A DNA stretch of 64,000 nucleotides. Origin: Hamiltosporidium tvaerminnensis. Its lineage: Eukaryota; Microsporidia; Dubosqiidae. The notes under the pieces were generated by a model, which saw only the letters and a list, made by a program, of their open reading frames with translations, had not been told where the DNA came from and did no database searches. The stretch lies in NCBI GenBank assembly GCA_022605425.2, contig CM061256.1:612573-676572 (forward strand). Direction: 5' to 3'. The position numbers were made by a program, and so were the translations under genes. Each line of letters begins with the position of its first letter. Position 1 is the stretch's first letter. Below are positions 19,926 through 30,167 of the stretch, in pieces.

Positions 19926-20204
19926 TATATAAAATTTATACAAAACGAAATTAGAACAAAGTTTATTTAAAAATAAATGTAAGTTTGTTTTTTTAAATAT
20001 ATTATTATTTTTCATTTGCCATAGTATGTAAGACTCATATGACTTTTTTGCAGCTAATATATGCTTGAGAACTTTATGTTCTAAACCATCTAATTCTTTT
20101 TGAGAATATTCACCAAGTACATATGACCTAATTTCAGATTCCTGCTTTTTGTATTGATTTGTATATTTCATGCCTTCATTTGAATAATTCAAAGTTTCGG
20201 TCAT
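19920..20204 (-). CDS. Possible small hypothetical protein, 94 aa
   Basis: The frame of 94 codons is polar and helical (MTETLNYSNEGMKYTNQYKKQESEIRSY...), with a hydrophobic C-terminal quarter. It has no signal peptide and no known motif. GGG sits just before the start (TTAGGGAATG on the minus strand), which resembles the start-proximal signals elsewhere in the window. A related frame lies at 19496-19687. Its 3' end overlaps repeat copy D, which argues against a conserved gene. Chance or relic is about as likely as a real gene. Confidence 0.25.
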   Translation of the reverse strand: MTETLNYSNEGMKYTNQYKKQESEIRSYVLGEYSQKELDGLEHKVLKHILAAKKSYESYILWQMKNNNIFKKTNLHLFLNKLCSNFVLYKFYIK

Positions 20205-20439
20205 TCCCTAAGGTCGATTACGATATAGATTGCTAGAAGATTTGAGAAATGAATTGGTATTCCGAACATTTGTGTGAGACATCTTAAAACATACAAGGAA
20301 AAATATGAAAAGAGAAAGAATCATTTGAGATTATATTTTGGTATAATTTATAAATGATTTTACTAAAAGAATTCTAATTCGCCAAAAAGTAAAATTCCAT
20401 TTAATTTTATATAAACGCAATTATGTATTGTTTAGTGAA

Positions 20440-21165
20440 GGAAGGATAACCACATAAAAAACTTTCTGCTTGGCAATGAGTGTGTGAAACTGGTGTGAAG
20501 ATAATTGTTTGGATTTTTGGTGGTAATACAACCACACTACATCTTCGGTTGTTCATGGGAGTTGTTATGAAGGGGAGAGGTCTGAGAAATGGAGAAACTT
20601 TTTCTACAAATTTATTTGGTGTTTTTTACGTAACCAGATTGCAGACTGCAGCTGAACATGTAGATAATTTCCATGTAAAAGCTGGAAAACTAGCCTTGCT
20701 CACTCGGGTTAGAAGACTTAGCGCCTGGGAAATATAAAAATGTAAGTCATTTAAAGCCAGGAAAGCTAAGTAGCAGATTATACCTGTTGGTATGACATTG
20801 CACTGTCTAAAGGGACCCATGTAAGTCTCTGAAATATATCTTAGAATGAAGTTTATTAAGTTCCGAAAGTGTAGAGTAAGTGGGAATGCTGCATAGTCTT
20901 GGGGGAGCGCAGAGGGGGCTTCGATCACACTCCATGAAACGGACATTAACGAACCCTGGGCAACTGCCTCGCCTATTAATTAGGTTCTACACACCTGGTA
21001 GATGAAATACTTTGGAAAGTAGGTATCGCAGGGGTTACCGATGGAGTTTTGGGGTAGCAGTTATTTATGGTAAACCTAGAACTGCGTTAATGTCATAAAA
21101 ACAAATATAACACTTGCCACTGTTTTAAAAATATGTGATATTTTTAAATAAAGTAAAATGTATTG
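20440..21165 (-). repeat. Dispersed repeat family X, copy B (longest copy)
   Basis: The longest copy: its right half is the inverted match of copy A (8275-8555), its left half matches copy C (18835-19210), and its left end matches copy D. It is relatively GC-rich. Two overlapping frames (20480-20737 + and 20626-20946 -) cross it, but neither is kept open in copies A or C, so I do not call them genes. The element is at least about 720 bases long. No terminal inverted repeats or target duplication were seen. Confidence 0.75.
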
Positions 21166-22353
21166 GTTAAGTTTGATTACAACCTGAACATATCCTTTAA
21201 TGTTTTAATTTTACGTGTTTAAACTCCAAAATAATAATTTTTTAAGTTATACGCTAGAAAAAAAACCATAATTTGATAGCTTGAAATCACTCGTTTATAA
21301 GCTTAATTTATTTAAAGATAGAAAACAAAAAAAGTAGTAAATTTTGTTCGAATTAAATTATTCAATATAATTTATAATAAAATATTGATTTTTTCAAAGT
21401 ACTTGTTAATATAGTAAATGAAATTAACGAGTAAAAAATTTATTTTTAAAATTTGATTTGAATGAATATTACAATTTACTTTTAGACTTTTGAATCTATT
21501 TTTCTACTTCAATAATGGTTTAAAGCTTTCTTTTTAAAAAAATTATTTAAATTTTATATTTTTATAAGATAATCACAAAACAGAAGTAATTTTATTAAAC
21601 ATTCGAAAATAATTATTTCAGTTGAAATTATATACTTTGTCCCAAATACTTACAAAGAATATAAAAAACATAAATTAAGAATGAATTATAAAAATAGCAA
21701 AAATTGGTTAACTTGGTATCAGAACTAATTAAAAAAGAAGACATTTATGACTTTAGATTTGAAAAAATAGTCCTTTATTATTCAATAAAAACCTTTTCTA
21801 AGGAGCTTTTATCGAAATGAAACATTTAAAAATACAAGACTTGCTATATTTATTTGAAAATAGTCTTTGTTCAATAAATGACAACAAGAAAATATTTGAG
21901 TATTTAAGATGTCTGATTGGGTTTAAAAATAATTAACAATAAATTATGAATAAAATTGTTATAAACTTTAAAAACAAACTTGATAAACTTTATCAAAAAA
22001 TCTACCTGATATATAACAAAAAAGCCTATTCACAGTAATTTTTTTAGTCGAGAATGTTTACAGCGATTCTTTTAATTCTTAACCTCAAATATAAGTTAAA
22101 TTCATCTGGGTTATTTATGGTATCAAAGCTTAATAAATATGTTTATACTTTGTAAATCAGGCTTTTTTGCAGTCAAATAGCTTGTAACTTCTTCTAAGAT
22201 TCGGAACAATTTTTTAAGTTTTAAAAAGAATCTACAATTATTCTTTAATAATTAATGTAAAAAATAGATAAAATAATCGTAAAGATAGAAAAAAAATTCA
22301 TAAAAATATACCTAACGAAGGTCCAAAGAAAAAGAAAATTTATTTTAAATATT
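21166..22353. other. AT-rich spacer downstream of the pseudokinase gene
   Basis: No gene supported. A possible very weak trace of RLE retroelement 3' flank near 21690-21720 could not be separated from chance. Confidence 0.4.
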
Positions 22354-23652
22354 TTAATAATATTTAATTCTCTTTGGTATCCGCCCTTCATCTCCATATT
22401 CCTTCCTTTTATTCTCTTTTATGATCTTTTCAGGCGTAATTCTAGGCTCTTTATAACAACTTCTCTCACTTAAAAACGTAAAAAAAATATTACGAACAGC
22501 TTGATATTCGCTGTGTGATAATTCGGGTAAAAGTCTGATTACTTTGTTTGTTTTCACAGCAAAGCTTGAAGCTTGACTAAATTTAAATTTTTCAATTTCA
22601 GTATCATCGAACCAATAAGGATTTTGGTGTTGAATTTCAAGCTTTCTTTTTTCAAAAAGTTCTTTAGATATTTCAGAGCATTTACAGTAAATTGAAAATC
22701 TTTTTCCATTCCCTTTCACCGAAAACCTTGATTCTACTTTTTTACACTGAAAACCTTTACTTCCAATATCGAAATCGTTAAATTTACAAAAGCAAAAAAT
22801 AAAATCATAAATTTCATCAAAAAAACTGCTGAATCGCGCACCATAAGCACTCAGCCTTTTTCTAGGTTTCCGAAGAAAATACTTAGCAAAATGTTTATAA
22901 TCAGGATCCAAAAGATTAAATACTTCCGTCTTTCTTCTTTGTTTCGGATCCCTATACATGGACAAAAATAAGTATCCAAAACTCTTCATATCTGTTTTAG
23001 TACCGTGTTTTTGCTTCACTTTAATTCCAGACCAAATTTTGCAATATTTAACTTTTGTTTCTTCCAAAGATGACCTAAAAACATGCATTCTAATCCTATA
23101 TGCAGTATAAGACAATCTAAAATCTGTCAAAACAATTTTTTCGTTTTTGTCTATGAATATGTTATATAGGTCAATAGCATTGTGACAAATATCTTTATGA
23201 TGCAAATACGCCAAAGCATCTAAAATTTGTTTTATAATTTCTTTTTTCTTAACATCGAATACGTCTAAAGTAGGAATATAATTATATAAATTATTTTCAT
23301 AAATTGGCATTACAACACACGGTCTTCTTTTAATTTGTAAAGTAGCTTTTACCTTCCAAAAATTTTCGTGTTCTATAATATTAGAAATATCACTTTTATT
23401 TTGAAATCTAAAGCCGTGTTTTTGTTTTCTTGGAATTACAATACCGACACTTTCTTCGGATAGCACGTATTTAAAACAATAAACATATGAATATTTTCCA
23501 GCGAAAATAAATTTCCCAGAATAATAACCATGGTTCGATAAACCTTTACTAAATTTCTTCAATACATAGTTATGATCTCGCTTAGATTTAGTGCACATTA
23601 CAACATATAAAAACATTAATGAATAAATTACATTCCATCCAAATATTTTCAT
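22354..23652 (-). CDS. Secreted protein-kinase-fold pseudokinase, 432 aa
   Basis: Residues 1-21 (MKIFGWNVIYSLMFLYVVMCT) are a signal peptide. From about 45 to 300 the chain follows the protein kinase fold: a glycine-loop-like AGKYSYVYCFKY, a hinge CVVMPIYENNLYNYI, the helix IIKQILDALAYLHHKDICHNAI, and ILTDFRLSY-type activation segment (KIVLTDFRLSY). The catalytic loop reads HNAIDLYN (157-164) where active kinases have HRDxKxxN: the catalytic Asp is Ala, the Lys is Asp, and Asn164 is kept. DFG is DFR (177-179). The VAIK lysine region is aberrant (VGIVIPRK). It should be catalytically dead and act by binding. The C-terminus ends KRK-EYGDEGRIP-KRIKYY, a bipartite nuclear-localisation-like motif (415-430). 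A signal peptide with a nuclear motif suggests export to a host cell and entry to its nucleus; this is inference. Confidence 0.75.
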   Translation of the reverse strand: MKIFGWNVIYSLMFLYVVMCTKSKRDHNYVLKKFSKGLSNHGYYSGKFIFAGKYSYVYCFKYVLSEESVGIVIPRKQKHGFRFQNKSDISNIIEHENFWKVKATLQIKRRPCVVMPIYENNLYNYIPTLDVFDVKKKEIIKQILDALAYLHHKDICHNAIDLYNIFIDKNEKIVLTDFRLSYTAYRIRMHVFRSSLEETKVKYCKIWSGIKVKQKHGTKTDMKSFGYLFLSMYRDPKQRRKTEVFNLLDPDYKHFAKYFLRKPRKRLSAYGARFSSFFDEIYDFIFCFCKFNDFDIGSKGFQCKKVESRFSVKGNGKRFSIYCKCSEISKELFEKRKLEIQHQNPYWFDDTEIEKFKFSQASSFAVKTNKVIRLLPELSHSEYQAVRNIFFTFLSERSCYKEPRITPEKIIKENKRKEYGDEGRIPKRIKYY

Positions 23653-26600
23653 TACCGCATTTTCATTTCTTAATATATAAATATATTTTTAATTTTGTAA
23701 AATTTCTAATTAAAGAATATTAATTTCTTAGATATATTAAGATTTATAAAAAAAATTCGCTTTTTATTGAAAGTTGTTCTAATTAAAAAATATAAATTTT
23801 TTAAATATATTATAATCTATGAATGAACATTGAATTTGCTTTTTATTTAAATTTGTATTATAATAAACTAAATTTTTTTAAGATTTAAGATTTAAGATTT
23901 AAGATTTAAGATTTACGTTTTAAACTGCGAAATTATTTTTTAAAACAGATTTTAGTGTTGTAATTTTTTTAAATATATTAAATTACTATAAAAAGAAATT
24001 TCTAAATTTTTTTTTACAAATAAAAAATTACAAATTATAAGCTAAAACCGATATTAAATTAAATGGAAATAAAATTTATTGCATGAAAATATAAAAAAAT
24101 AAATCATTTGATTTAAAATGTATCTCTGAAATTTTTGTTAAATTCGTCAGAGATATTTACGTTTGCATTTTAAATACTTTTTTACGTCGTCTGACAAATT
24201 TTATTTCGGTTGGTTACCTTCTTTTTTCTTGGTTTGATAAAGAATGTCTGTGAGTAAAATATAAACTATATAAGCAGCCACCTTGGTTTATATTACAAGG
24301 TGTTGAATCTGTTTGAATTATCTTAAAATAAAATAGAAGAATTTCAATTAAATACATTTAAGGAATTATAAACGTCAGAATTTTTTTTTCTAATTTGACA
24401 TTTGAAATCAAATAATTTTTTTTACAAAAATTAAAAAGAAAAGTTTAAAAAACTAAACATTAGAAAATTATATTTTTAAAATGAAAATTTAGTTTGAAAA
24501 TAAAAATGAATTCAAACAGAAAAAAATAAATTAGCAAATTAATTTTGTTGTAAACTCACTTTATCTATTACTTATTATGAAAATAAACGTAAAATAAGCT
24601 ATACAGATCCAACCAGACGGTATAAAAATCTAGAAGCTTTAAAAATTTTTATGTTAAGCATTGGAAAAAAAAATAAACTGACCAAAAAACTCTTTGTAAA
24701 ATTGTTGCTGCTACAACTTATAATTAATAAAAATAAAAACCGTAAAAAATGGCGCAATTAAATCCGACAGAACAATATTTTTTTAAAAAAACTTGTATGA
24801 AAAAGAAAATGCAAGGCTATTCCATATTATTCAAAATATTCTATAGAAGTAAGAAAAAAAGAGAGCCAAGTTAATTTGGGAGAAAGAATTTTTTAAGGCA
24901 CATAGACAAATTTCAACGCCCTTATTTTGGATATAAAAATGGAATGACTGTTACATTTACATAAATTCGGATGACATATATGCGTTTAGTTGTGAAAGGA
25001 TTAATGTTATTAGGCGATTTATAGGTTTCCTAATTCTTGTACTTTTGAAACAATCTGAATCGCTTTGAGAATTGTAAAAAAAAAGACTCGAAAACATATT
25101 TAGAAAGAATTTACTGATCCACAATTTTAAACAAAACAAGAATCTTGGAATTAAATTTGTTTTTGATTTCAAATAAAATATACATTTCAAGTAAAAATTT
25201 AGATAAACTCTGACAAAAATGTCCCGGAATGCCTTTTGCCTCTCTTTTACAAAGAAGTACCCATGGAATGCAGTTTTCAATATTTCGAAATAATCTTCGA
25301 ATAATATTTTACAGAATAGTGCTTATTATCTAATATAAAAAGAATCATGAGTCGATCTTGACACAGACCAAGGTGTAAGTTGACCAAGCAAACTAAAGTC
25401 CTTACCTACTTTGGCAAAAGCATACTCTAACCACCTCTTAAAATATTGGATTCTATACTCAATGAAGTAATATATAACTATGATAACACATGATTCAATG
25501 TTATTCGCTGTTTCTGATGCGCGTTTAAGATTTAAAGATAAATAAAACAAATTAATTCATTTTAAAAATAGAGCAGAATTCTGAAAGTACTAAAATTTAA
25601 ATACTTCTGCAGATGAATTTTTATGGCAAACAAATATTTCAGATGATTATGATTTCTTTGTAAAATATTGATAATTAATAAATTTCTGTACGAGCCTTAA
25701 TTTAATAACAAAGTAATACATAAAAATTTTTGAAAAGTAGAGCCGAACATAATATATTCAATACAGATGTAGAAGTGCACAGAACCAATTATTTTTATAA
25801 AATTAATGAGATGCTGATTTTTATTATTAATAGATTGAGATTTATACGTAGAGATATTTTAATCCTGCTAAATAATTTTTATACAAAAATATTTAGAATA
25901 CTTAATTGAAAATAACTTTCTAGAATTGTGTTTAAAATATTGTTGAGCCCGTGGGGAACTATCTGGCGTGCGTGTCTAAACAATAATTCGTATTATAAAA
26001 ATATATTTCTAGTTTGACTAAACAAACCAATCATTCTTATAGACTTCTGTTATTCTTTTTTATACTTTATCGGCGAGTAATATCGGAGTCAAAAACTATA
26101 TTTTACACACAGCGAGAAAGAAATTAAAATCATGTAAATTTATAATTTTAAATTTCATTATAAAATCATATTTTTATGCCTTAACATTCTCTTTTTAGAT
26201 CCTCTTACAAATATATTTTAATTGCCATTTTTTTAGCACTTCATATTCATTATTTTAGCAGGTCCTTAGCAATTTCAAAATATAAATTTATTATTTTTTC
26301 TTCTCAGCATATTTTTCCTCTTCCATTCCCCTTGTTTTTAATTTTTCAGAACATCAGTCTGAATTTCTGTCTCATTCTGGTAAGTTAATCTTCTTTTTTT
26401 ATTTTATTTTGTCTTTTTTATGATAAAAGTTTTTTTTTTAAAGTTTTATTTACCAGAAAAAAAAGTTCTTCTACATACAAATGCAGTATTTAACAAAATA
26501 ACTGTATAATTCATTTGTTTTTCTCATTATTAATCTTACAATTTAAATAAAAAATTCCATTGAATTGTTAACGAATTTAATTTTTTATTTATATTCCTAT

Positions 26601-26840
26601 TAAGGATATAAATAATATAATAAATTAGTTAATAATAACATCATTTCTATTTTTCAATTGGTTATATATTGGTAAAAAAAAGTATTATAGATAATATTTA
26701 AAAGACTGATTCAAATCAAATATTATAATTTAAAATAAAACATAATTTATGAATAATTGCGGTATAATGTCCCAACAAATTACAAAGGCTTTTAAAAATG
26801 TATACTACGAATAATTTATGAATTAAATGTTTTAAAGTTC
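23653..26840. other. AT-rich region with weak coding relics, no supported gene
   Basis: It holds a short heptamer array (23881-23915) and two minus-strand frames (24957-25280 and 25326-25550). Their composition (for example RIQYFKRWLEYAFAKVGKDF) is less AT-driven than chance, so one decayed gene may lie at 24.95-25.55 kb. I cannot identify it. Confidence 0.35.
23881..23915 (+). repeat. Heptamer microsatellite (AGATTTA)5
   Basis: Five exact tandem copies of AGATTTA, then a break at ACGTTT. Confidence 0.9.
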
Positions 26841-26900
26841 TTCTAATTCTAATTCTAATTCTAATTCTAATTCTAATTCCAATTCTAATTCTAATTCTAA
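26841..26900 (+). repeat. Hexamer array (TTCTAA)10, telomere-like
   Basis: Ten tandem TTCTAA units with one TTCCAA variant. On the minus strand this is TTAGAA, which differs from the telomeric TTAGGG by two adjacent transitions. It lies 36 kb from the telomere. Confidence 0.9.
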
Positions 26901-27554
26901 ACACTATTATAAGTTGTAATAAATTAATCAAAAAATGAAAAGAGTTATATTATTGTTCAAGAAAATAATTGGTGACTTAAAAATTTCTAACCAATTTAAC
27001 ACTTAGAGTACATAGTATGTAGTCATTACCATATTCGATTATAAAAAGATTTCAAAACTTATATCATTTAACTTTATTTTGAGATTTATTTCACTTTAGT
27101 AAGTTTGAGTAAGCTATGTATAAAAAACAGATTTAATTTCTAAAAATATTTTTTATTTTATTATTTTGATTTTATTATTTTTTATTTTATTATTTTTTAA
27201 AAAAATAAAAGAATTTACAATTTAATTATCAGAAAGAATAGAAATAAGATACATTTAATTACTGTAAATATATATGAATGTTAAATCTTATTACATTAAC
27301 ACAATTTTCAAATTCTTTTGTATTTTTTATGATATTCGCTTTTTTACGAATATAAAAGATAATTTCTAAATATCTTTAATTTTTATGAATTGTGATAATT
27401 TCTTTCCTTTTTTTGTTTAAATAGAAAACCTATATAATAAGTTATAAATACTTAAAGAATCTTAAAGAATACAATAAGAATACAATAAGAATACAGAAAT
27501 AATACTCAACGATTTGAATAAAAAAAATTAAAAAACACATTTTTTTAGTCGATT
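26901..27554. other. AT-rich spacer downstream of the M1 aminopeptidase gene
   Basis: TTTTATTATTTT-type simple sequence (27140-27200) and short direct repeats of AAGAATACAATAAGAATAC (27460-27495). No gene seen. Confidence 0.5.
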
Positions 27555-30113
27555 TTATTCCAAATTAATATTTTCCACATTTTTTCTGAAAGTAGATCTT
27601 ATTTCAATACGCTCCATTACTTTCATAAAACTTCTTTCATATCCTTTAAGATCCCTCTTACTAAAGAAATTTCCCAATTCTTTTAATTCACTTTCTTCAC
27701 TTAAAATACCAAATACTCTTTCTACAACATAAGAAACCATAGAAGTATTTCCTTCAAACATTTGAAGAATACCATCGAAATTTTCCATAACAAATTTAAT
27801 TACAGAATCTCTGTATTTTAAATTGGCGATACACGAAAAATAAACATAAATTTTATCTTGTAAATTCACCTTATTTTTCATACTTTCACTTAAAAAAGTT
27901 AGAAAATAATTTATATCGGATGAAGATCCCAAGGAAGATAAAGCCATCAATTTTTCATCAATAACAGTGCTGGTAGTGTAAATATCAAATATTTCTTCGT
28001 AAAAATCCTTTGGTTTCATTTTCATTAAAGAATTAAACATTGAAGTTCTAAACACTGGACTTACAAGTGATCTGTCTTTTTTAAATTTCGGAAAAATTTC
28101 TACAAATTTTTTTAAAATATTGGAATCCTCGTTACCCACAGAAGAAGATATTAAAAGAGCATTTAAACTGATTTCATTTAAAGAAGTCCCAGGTTTTGCC
28201 AAATCAATTTTAATAGCCCGCCTAGAAACCAATTCTAATATTTTATTTCTAAAAAATTCTTTTTTAATTTCATTTTTATAGAAAATTGATTTCAATTCAT
28301 TCAATCCTCCTAAAATAGAAGAAAGCACTTCATAATTCTCCTCATCTTTAAAATACCTTACAAATAATAAAAAATCATTAATTTGAAAATAATTTGCCAT
28401 TGTAAGACTAAAAAAATCATTAATAATGTTTAACCGATCCCTAGGTTCTAACATTTTTTCTTCTAACATTCCTTGTATTTTATAAAGCAGATCTCCTTTA
28501 TATAGAACTCTGTAAAAACCATAAGCACCATAATTTACTTTAAAATATTTTTTAAAATCACTTTCAACTAAAATTTCTTTTTTATTTTTCATTTCCACTA
28601 AAATATTTTCCTCATTTTGAAATCCAATTCTTACTGGAATGAACCAATGACTTTGATTTTTCTCTTTTATATTGACATTATTTAAATAAAATCTTTCTTG
28701 TTTCAAACTCAAATGATTTTCATCTACCATCTCTACAGAAATATAAGGAAATCCTTCTTTAGCTGTCCATTGATCCATCAATTTTTTTACTTCACTGACA
28801 CCTTCTACATTGTTAGAAAGAGATAGCCATAAGTCATCTGTAATTGCATTTCGATATTGAAATTTATTCAAATATTCTTTCAAACCGTTTCTAAAATTTT
28901 CCTGTCCCACATAATTTTCTAACATTCTTATAAGAGAAGCTCCTTTAGAATAAGAAATTCCATCAAATATTTGATTTATATCATTAGGATCGTAAACCGG
29001 AACCTCAACTGCGTGTGTAGATTGTAAAGAATCATAAGACATACCTGCTTCTACATCCTCGGAAATAAAAGAAGTCCAAACATCCCAATCAATCAACTCT
29101 CTACTCAAATTACTTACACCTAAAGCAGCAGCCCAGGTAGCAAATCCTTCATTTAACCACAAATCATTCCACCATTTCATAGTAACAAGATTTCCAAACC
29201 ATTGATGTGCCAATTCATGACAGACAGTTTCAGCGACTCTTTTCTTTGTTTGAATTGCACTGTTATTTTCATCATAAAGTAAAGAACTCATTCGATAAGT
29301 AATTAAACCCCAATTTTCCATCGCACCCATACTAAATTCAGGAACAGCCAACATATCCAATTTATCCATCGGATATTTTATAGAAAAATAAGATTCAAAG
29401 AAAGTCAAACACTCACTACAAACATTTAAAGAAAATCTACCGCTTTCTATATTATAACCCTTTGGTATATAAACTCTTATTTTCACGCCATTTTTACTTT
29501 CTGTTTCAATAAATTCTAAATTTCCAATAGCAAAGGCAACAAGATAAGTCGACATTTTAGGTGTTTGATTGAAAATTACGGTTTTAAAATTTTCATTTAT
29601 TTCTTCTGTTTTAACACTCATATTACTGATGCATGTTAATTCTTTAGAATGTGTAATTTTTATATTAAAAGTTGCTTTCATATCAGGTTGGTCAAAACAA
29701 GGAAAAGCTTGTCTTGCAGCTGTTGGTTCAAAGTGAGTGGAAAGTAAAATGGATTTTTTATCTTTAATGGTGTAATTACTAACGTAGAAACCATTCATAT
29801 TAGTTTTTAGAGTTCCTGTAAAACTTATTTCAAGTTTTATAATGCTTGGTTCAATGGTTTGTGGAAATTTAAGAATTGCTTTTTCTTCCTTCACATCGTA
29901 TTCTATCAATGCATCAATAAAATTATTATTTATAAAGACTTTTGCATAAACAATTTCTATGTCGCATGAATTTATAAAGAGTTGATTGGTTGGTTGAGTA
30001 ATCTGAACGTCTATTGATTCCCATCCAGTGTATGTAAGTGTGTCAGGTTCTGTTGTTATATGTAGGTCGTAATTGATAGGATATACAGTGTCTGGTAATA
30101 CTTTTCTTTCCAT
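27555..30113 (-). CDS. M1-family zinc aminopeptidase (glutamyl/puromycin-sensitive type), 852 aa
   Basis: Removes N-terminal amino acids from peptides. Counting from the upstream ATG at 30167, GAMEN (281-285) is the exopeptidase substrate-amine site. HELAH (317-321), with NEGFA Glu340, gives HExxH-18-E, the zinc ligands and general base. LPxxxxPxxYDL (RKVLPDTVYPINYDLHI) is the usual N-terminal beta domain start, and the C-terminal third is the helical ERAP1-C-like domain. All catalytic residues are present and the length is normal for the family. Two starts are possible. The frame opens 18 codons earlier at 30167 with a hydrophobic MKNYLILIFIFLT that would act as a signal peptide. I prefer ATG 30113 because MERKVLP matches where cytosolic relatives begin and because CCC lies just before it (AGCCCTTATGG). 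If the upstream start is used the enzyme would be secreted or ER-targeted. Confidence 0.9.
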   Translation of the reverse strand: MERKVLPDTVYPINYDLHITTEPDTLTYTGWESIDVQITQPTNQLFINSCDIEIVYAKVFINNNFIDALIEYDVKEEKAILKFPQTIEPSIIKLEISFTGTLKTNMNGFYVSNYTIKDKKSILLSTHFEPTAARQAFPCFDQPDMKATFNIKITHSKELTCISNMSVKTEEINENFKTVIFNQTPKMSTYLVAFAIGNLEFIETESKNGVKIRVYIPKGYNIESGRFSLNVCSECLTFFESYFSIKYPMDKLDMLAVPEFSMGAMENWGLITYRMSSLLYDENNSAIQTKKRVAETVCHELAHQWFGNLVTMKWWNDLWLNEGFATWAAALGVSNLSRELIDWDVWTSFISEDVEAGMSYDSLQSTHAVEVPVYDPNDINQIFDGISYSKGASLIRMLENYVGQENFRNGLKEYLNKFQYRNAITDDLWLSLSNNVEGVSEVKKLMDQWTAKEGFPYISVEMVDENHLSLKQERFYLNNVNIKEKNQSHWFIPVRIGFQNEENILVEMKNKKEILVESDFKKYFKVNYGAYGFYRVLYKGDLLYKIQGMLEEKMLEPRDRLNIINDFFSLTMANYFQINDFLLFVRYFKDEENYEVLSSILGGLNELKSIFYKNEIKKEFFRNKILELVSRRAIKIDLAKPGTSLNEISLNALLISSSVGNEDSNILKKFVEIFPKFKKDRSLVSPVFRTSMFNSLMKMKPKDFYEEIFDIYTTSTVIDEKLMALSSLGSSSDINYFLTFLSESMKNKVNLQDKIYVYFSCIANLKYRDSVIKFVMENFDGILQMFEGNTSMVSYVVERVFGILSEESELKELGNFFSKRDLKGYERSFMKVMERIEIRSTFRKNVENINLE

Positions 30114-30115
30114 AA

Positions 30116-30118
30116 GGG
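30116..30118 (-). promoter_or_regulatory. CCC start-proximal motif favouring the inner start of the M1 aminopeptidase
   Basis: The minus strand reads GAGCCCTTATGG. The outer ATG at 30167 is preceded only by A/T-rich sequence (AAAAACAAATG). If CCC marks real starts here, as at 2055 and 13828, the inner ATG is the one used. Confidence 0.4.
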
Positions 30119-30167
30119 CTCTTTCTTTTGTTAAAAATATAAAAATTAGAATCAAATAATTTTTCAT

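Noticed and set aside
20480-20946. Overlapping frames 20480-20737 + and 20626-20946 -
   Set aside because: They lie inside repeat copy B and are not kept open in copies A or C.
21690-21720. Possible further relic of the RLE element 3' flank
   Set aside because: The similarity (AAAAATAGCAAAAATTGGTT) is short and mostly A/T, and could be chance.
26716-26931. 71-codon frame with an Ile-Arg repeat
   Set aside because: It is produced by the TTCTAA hexamer array.
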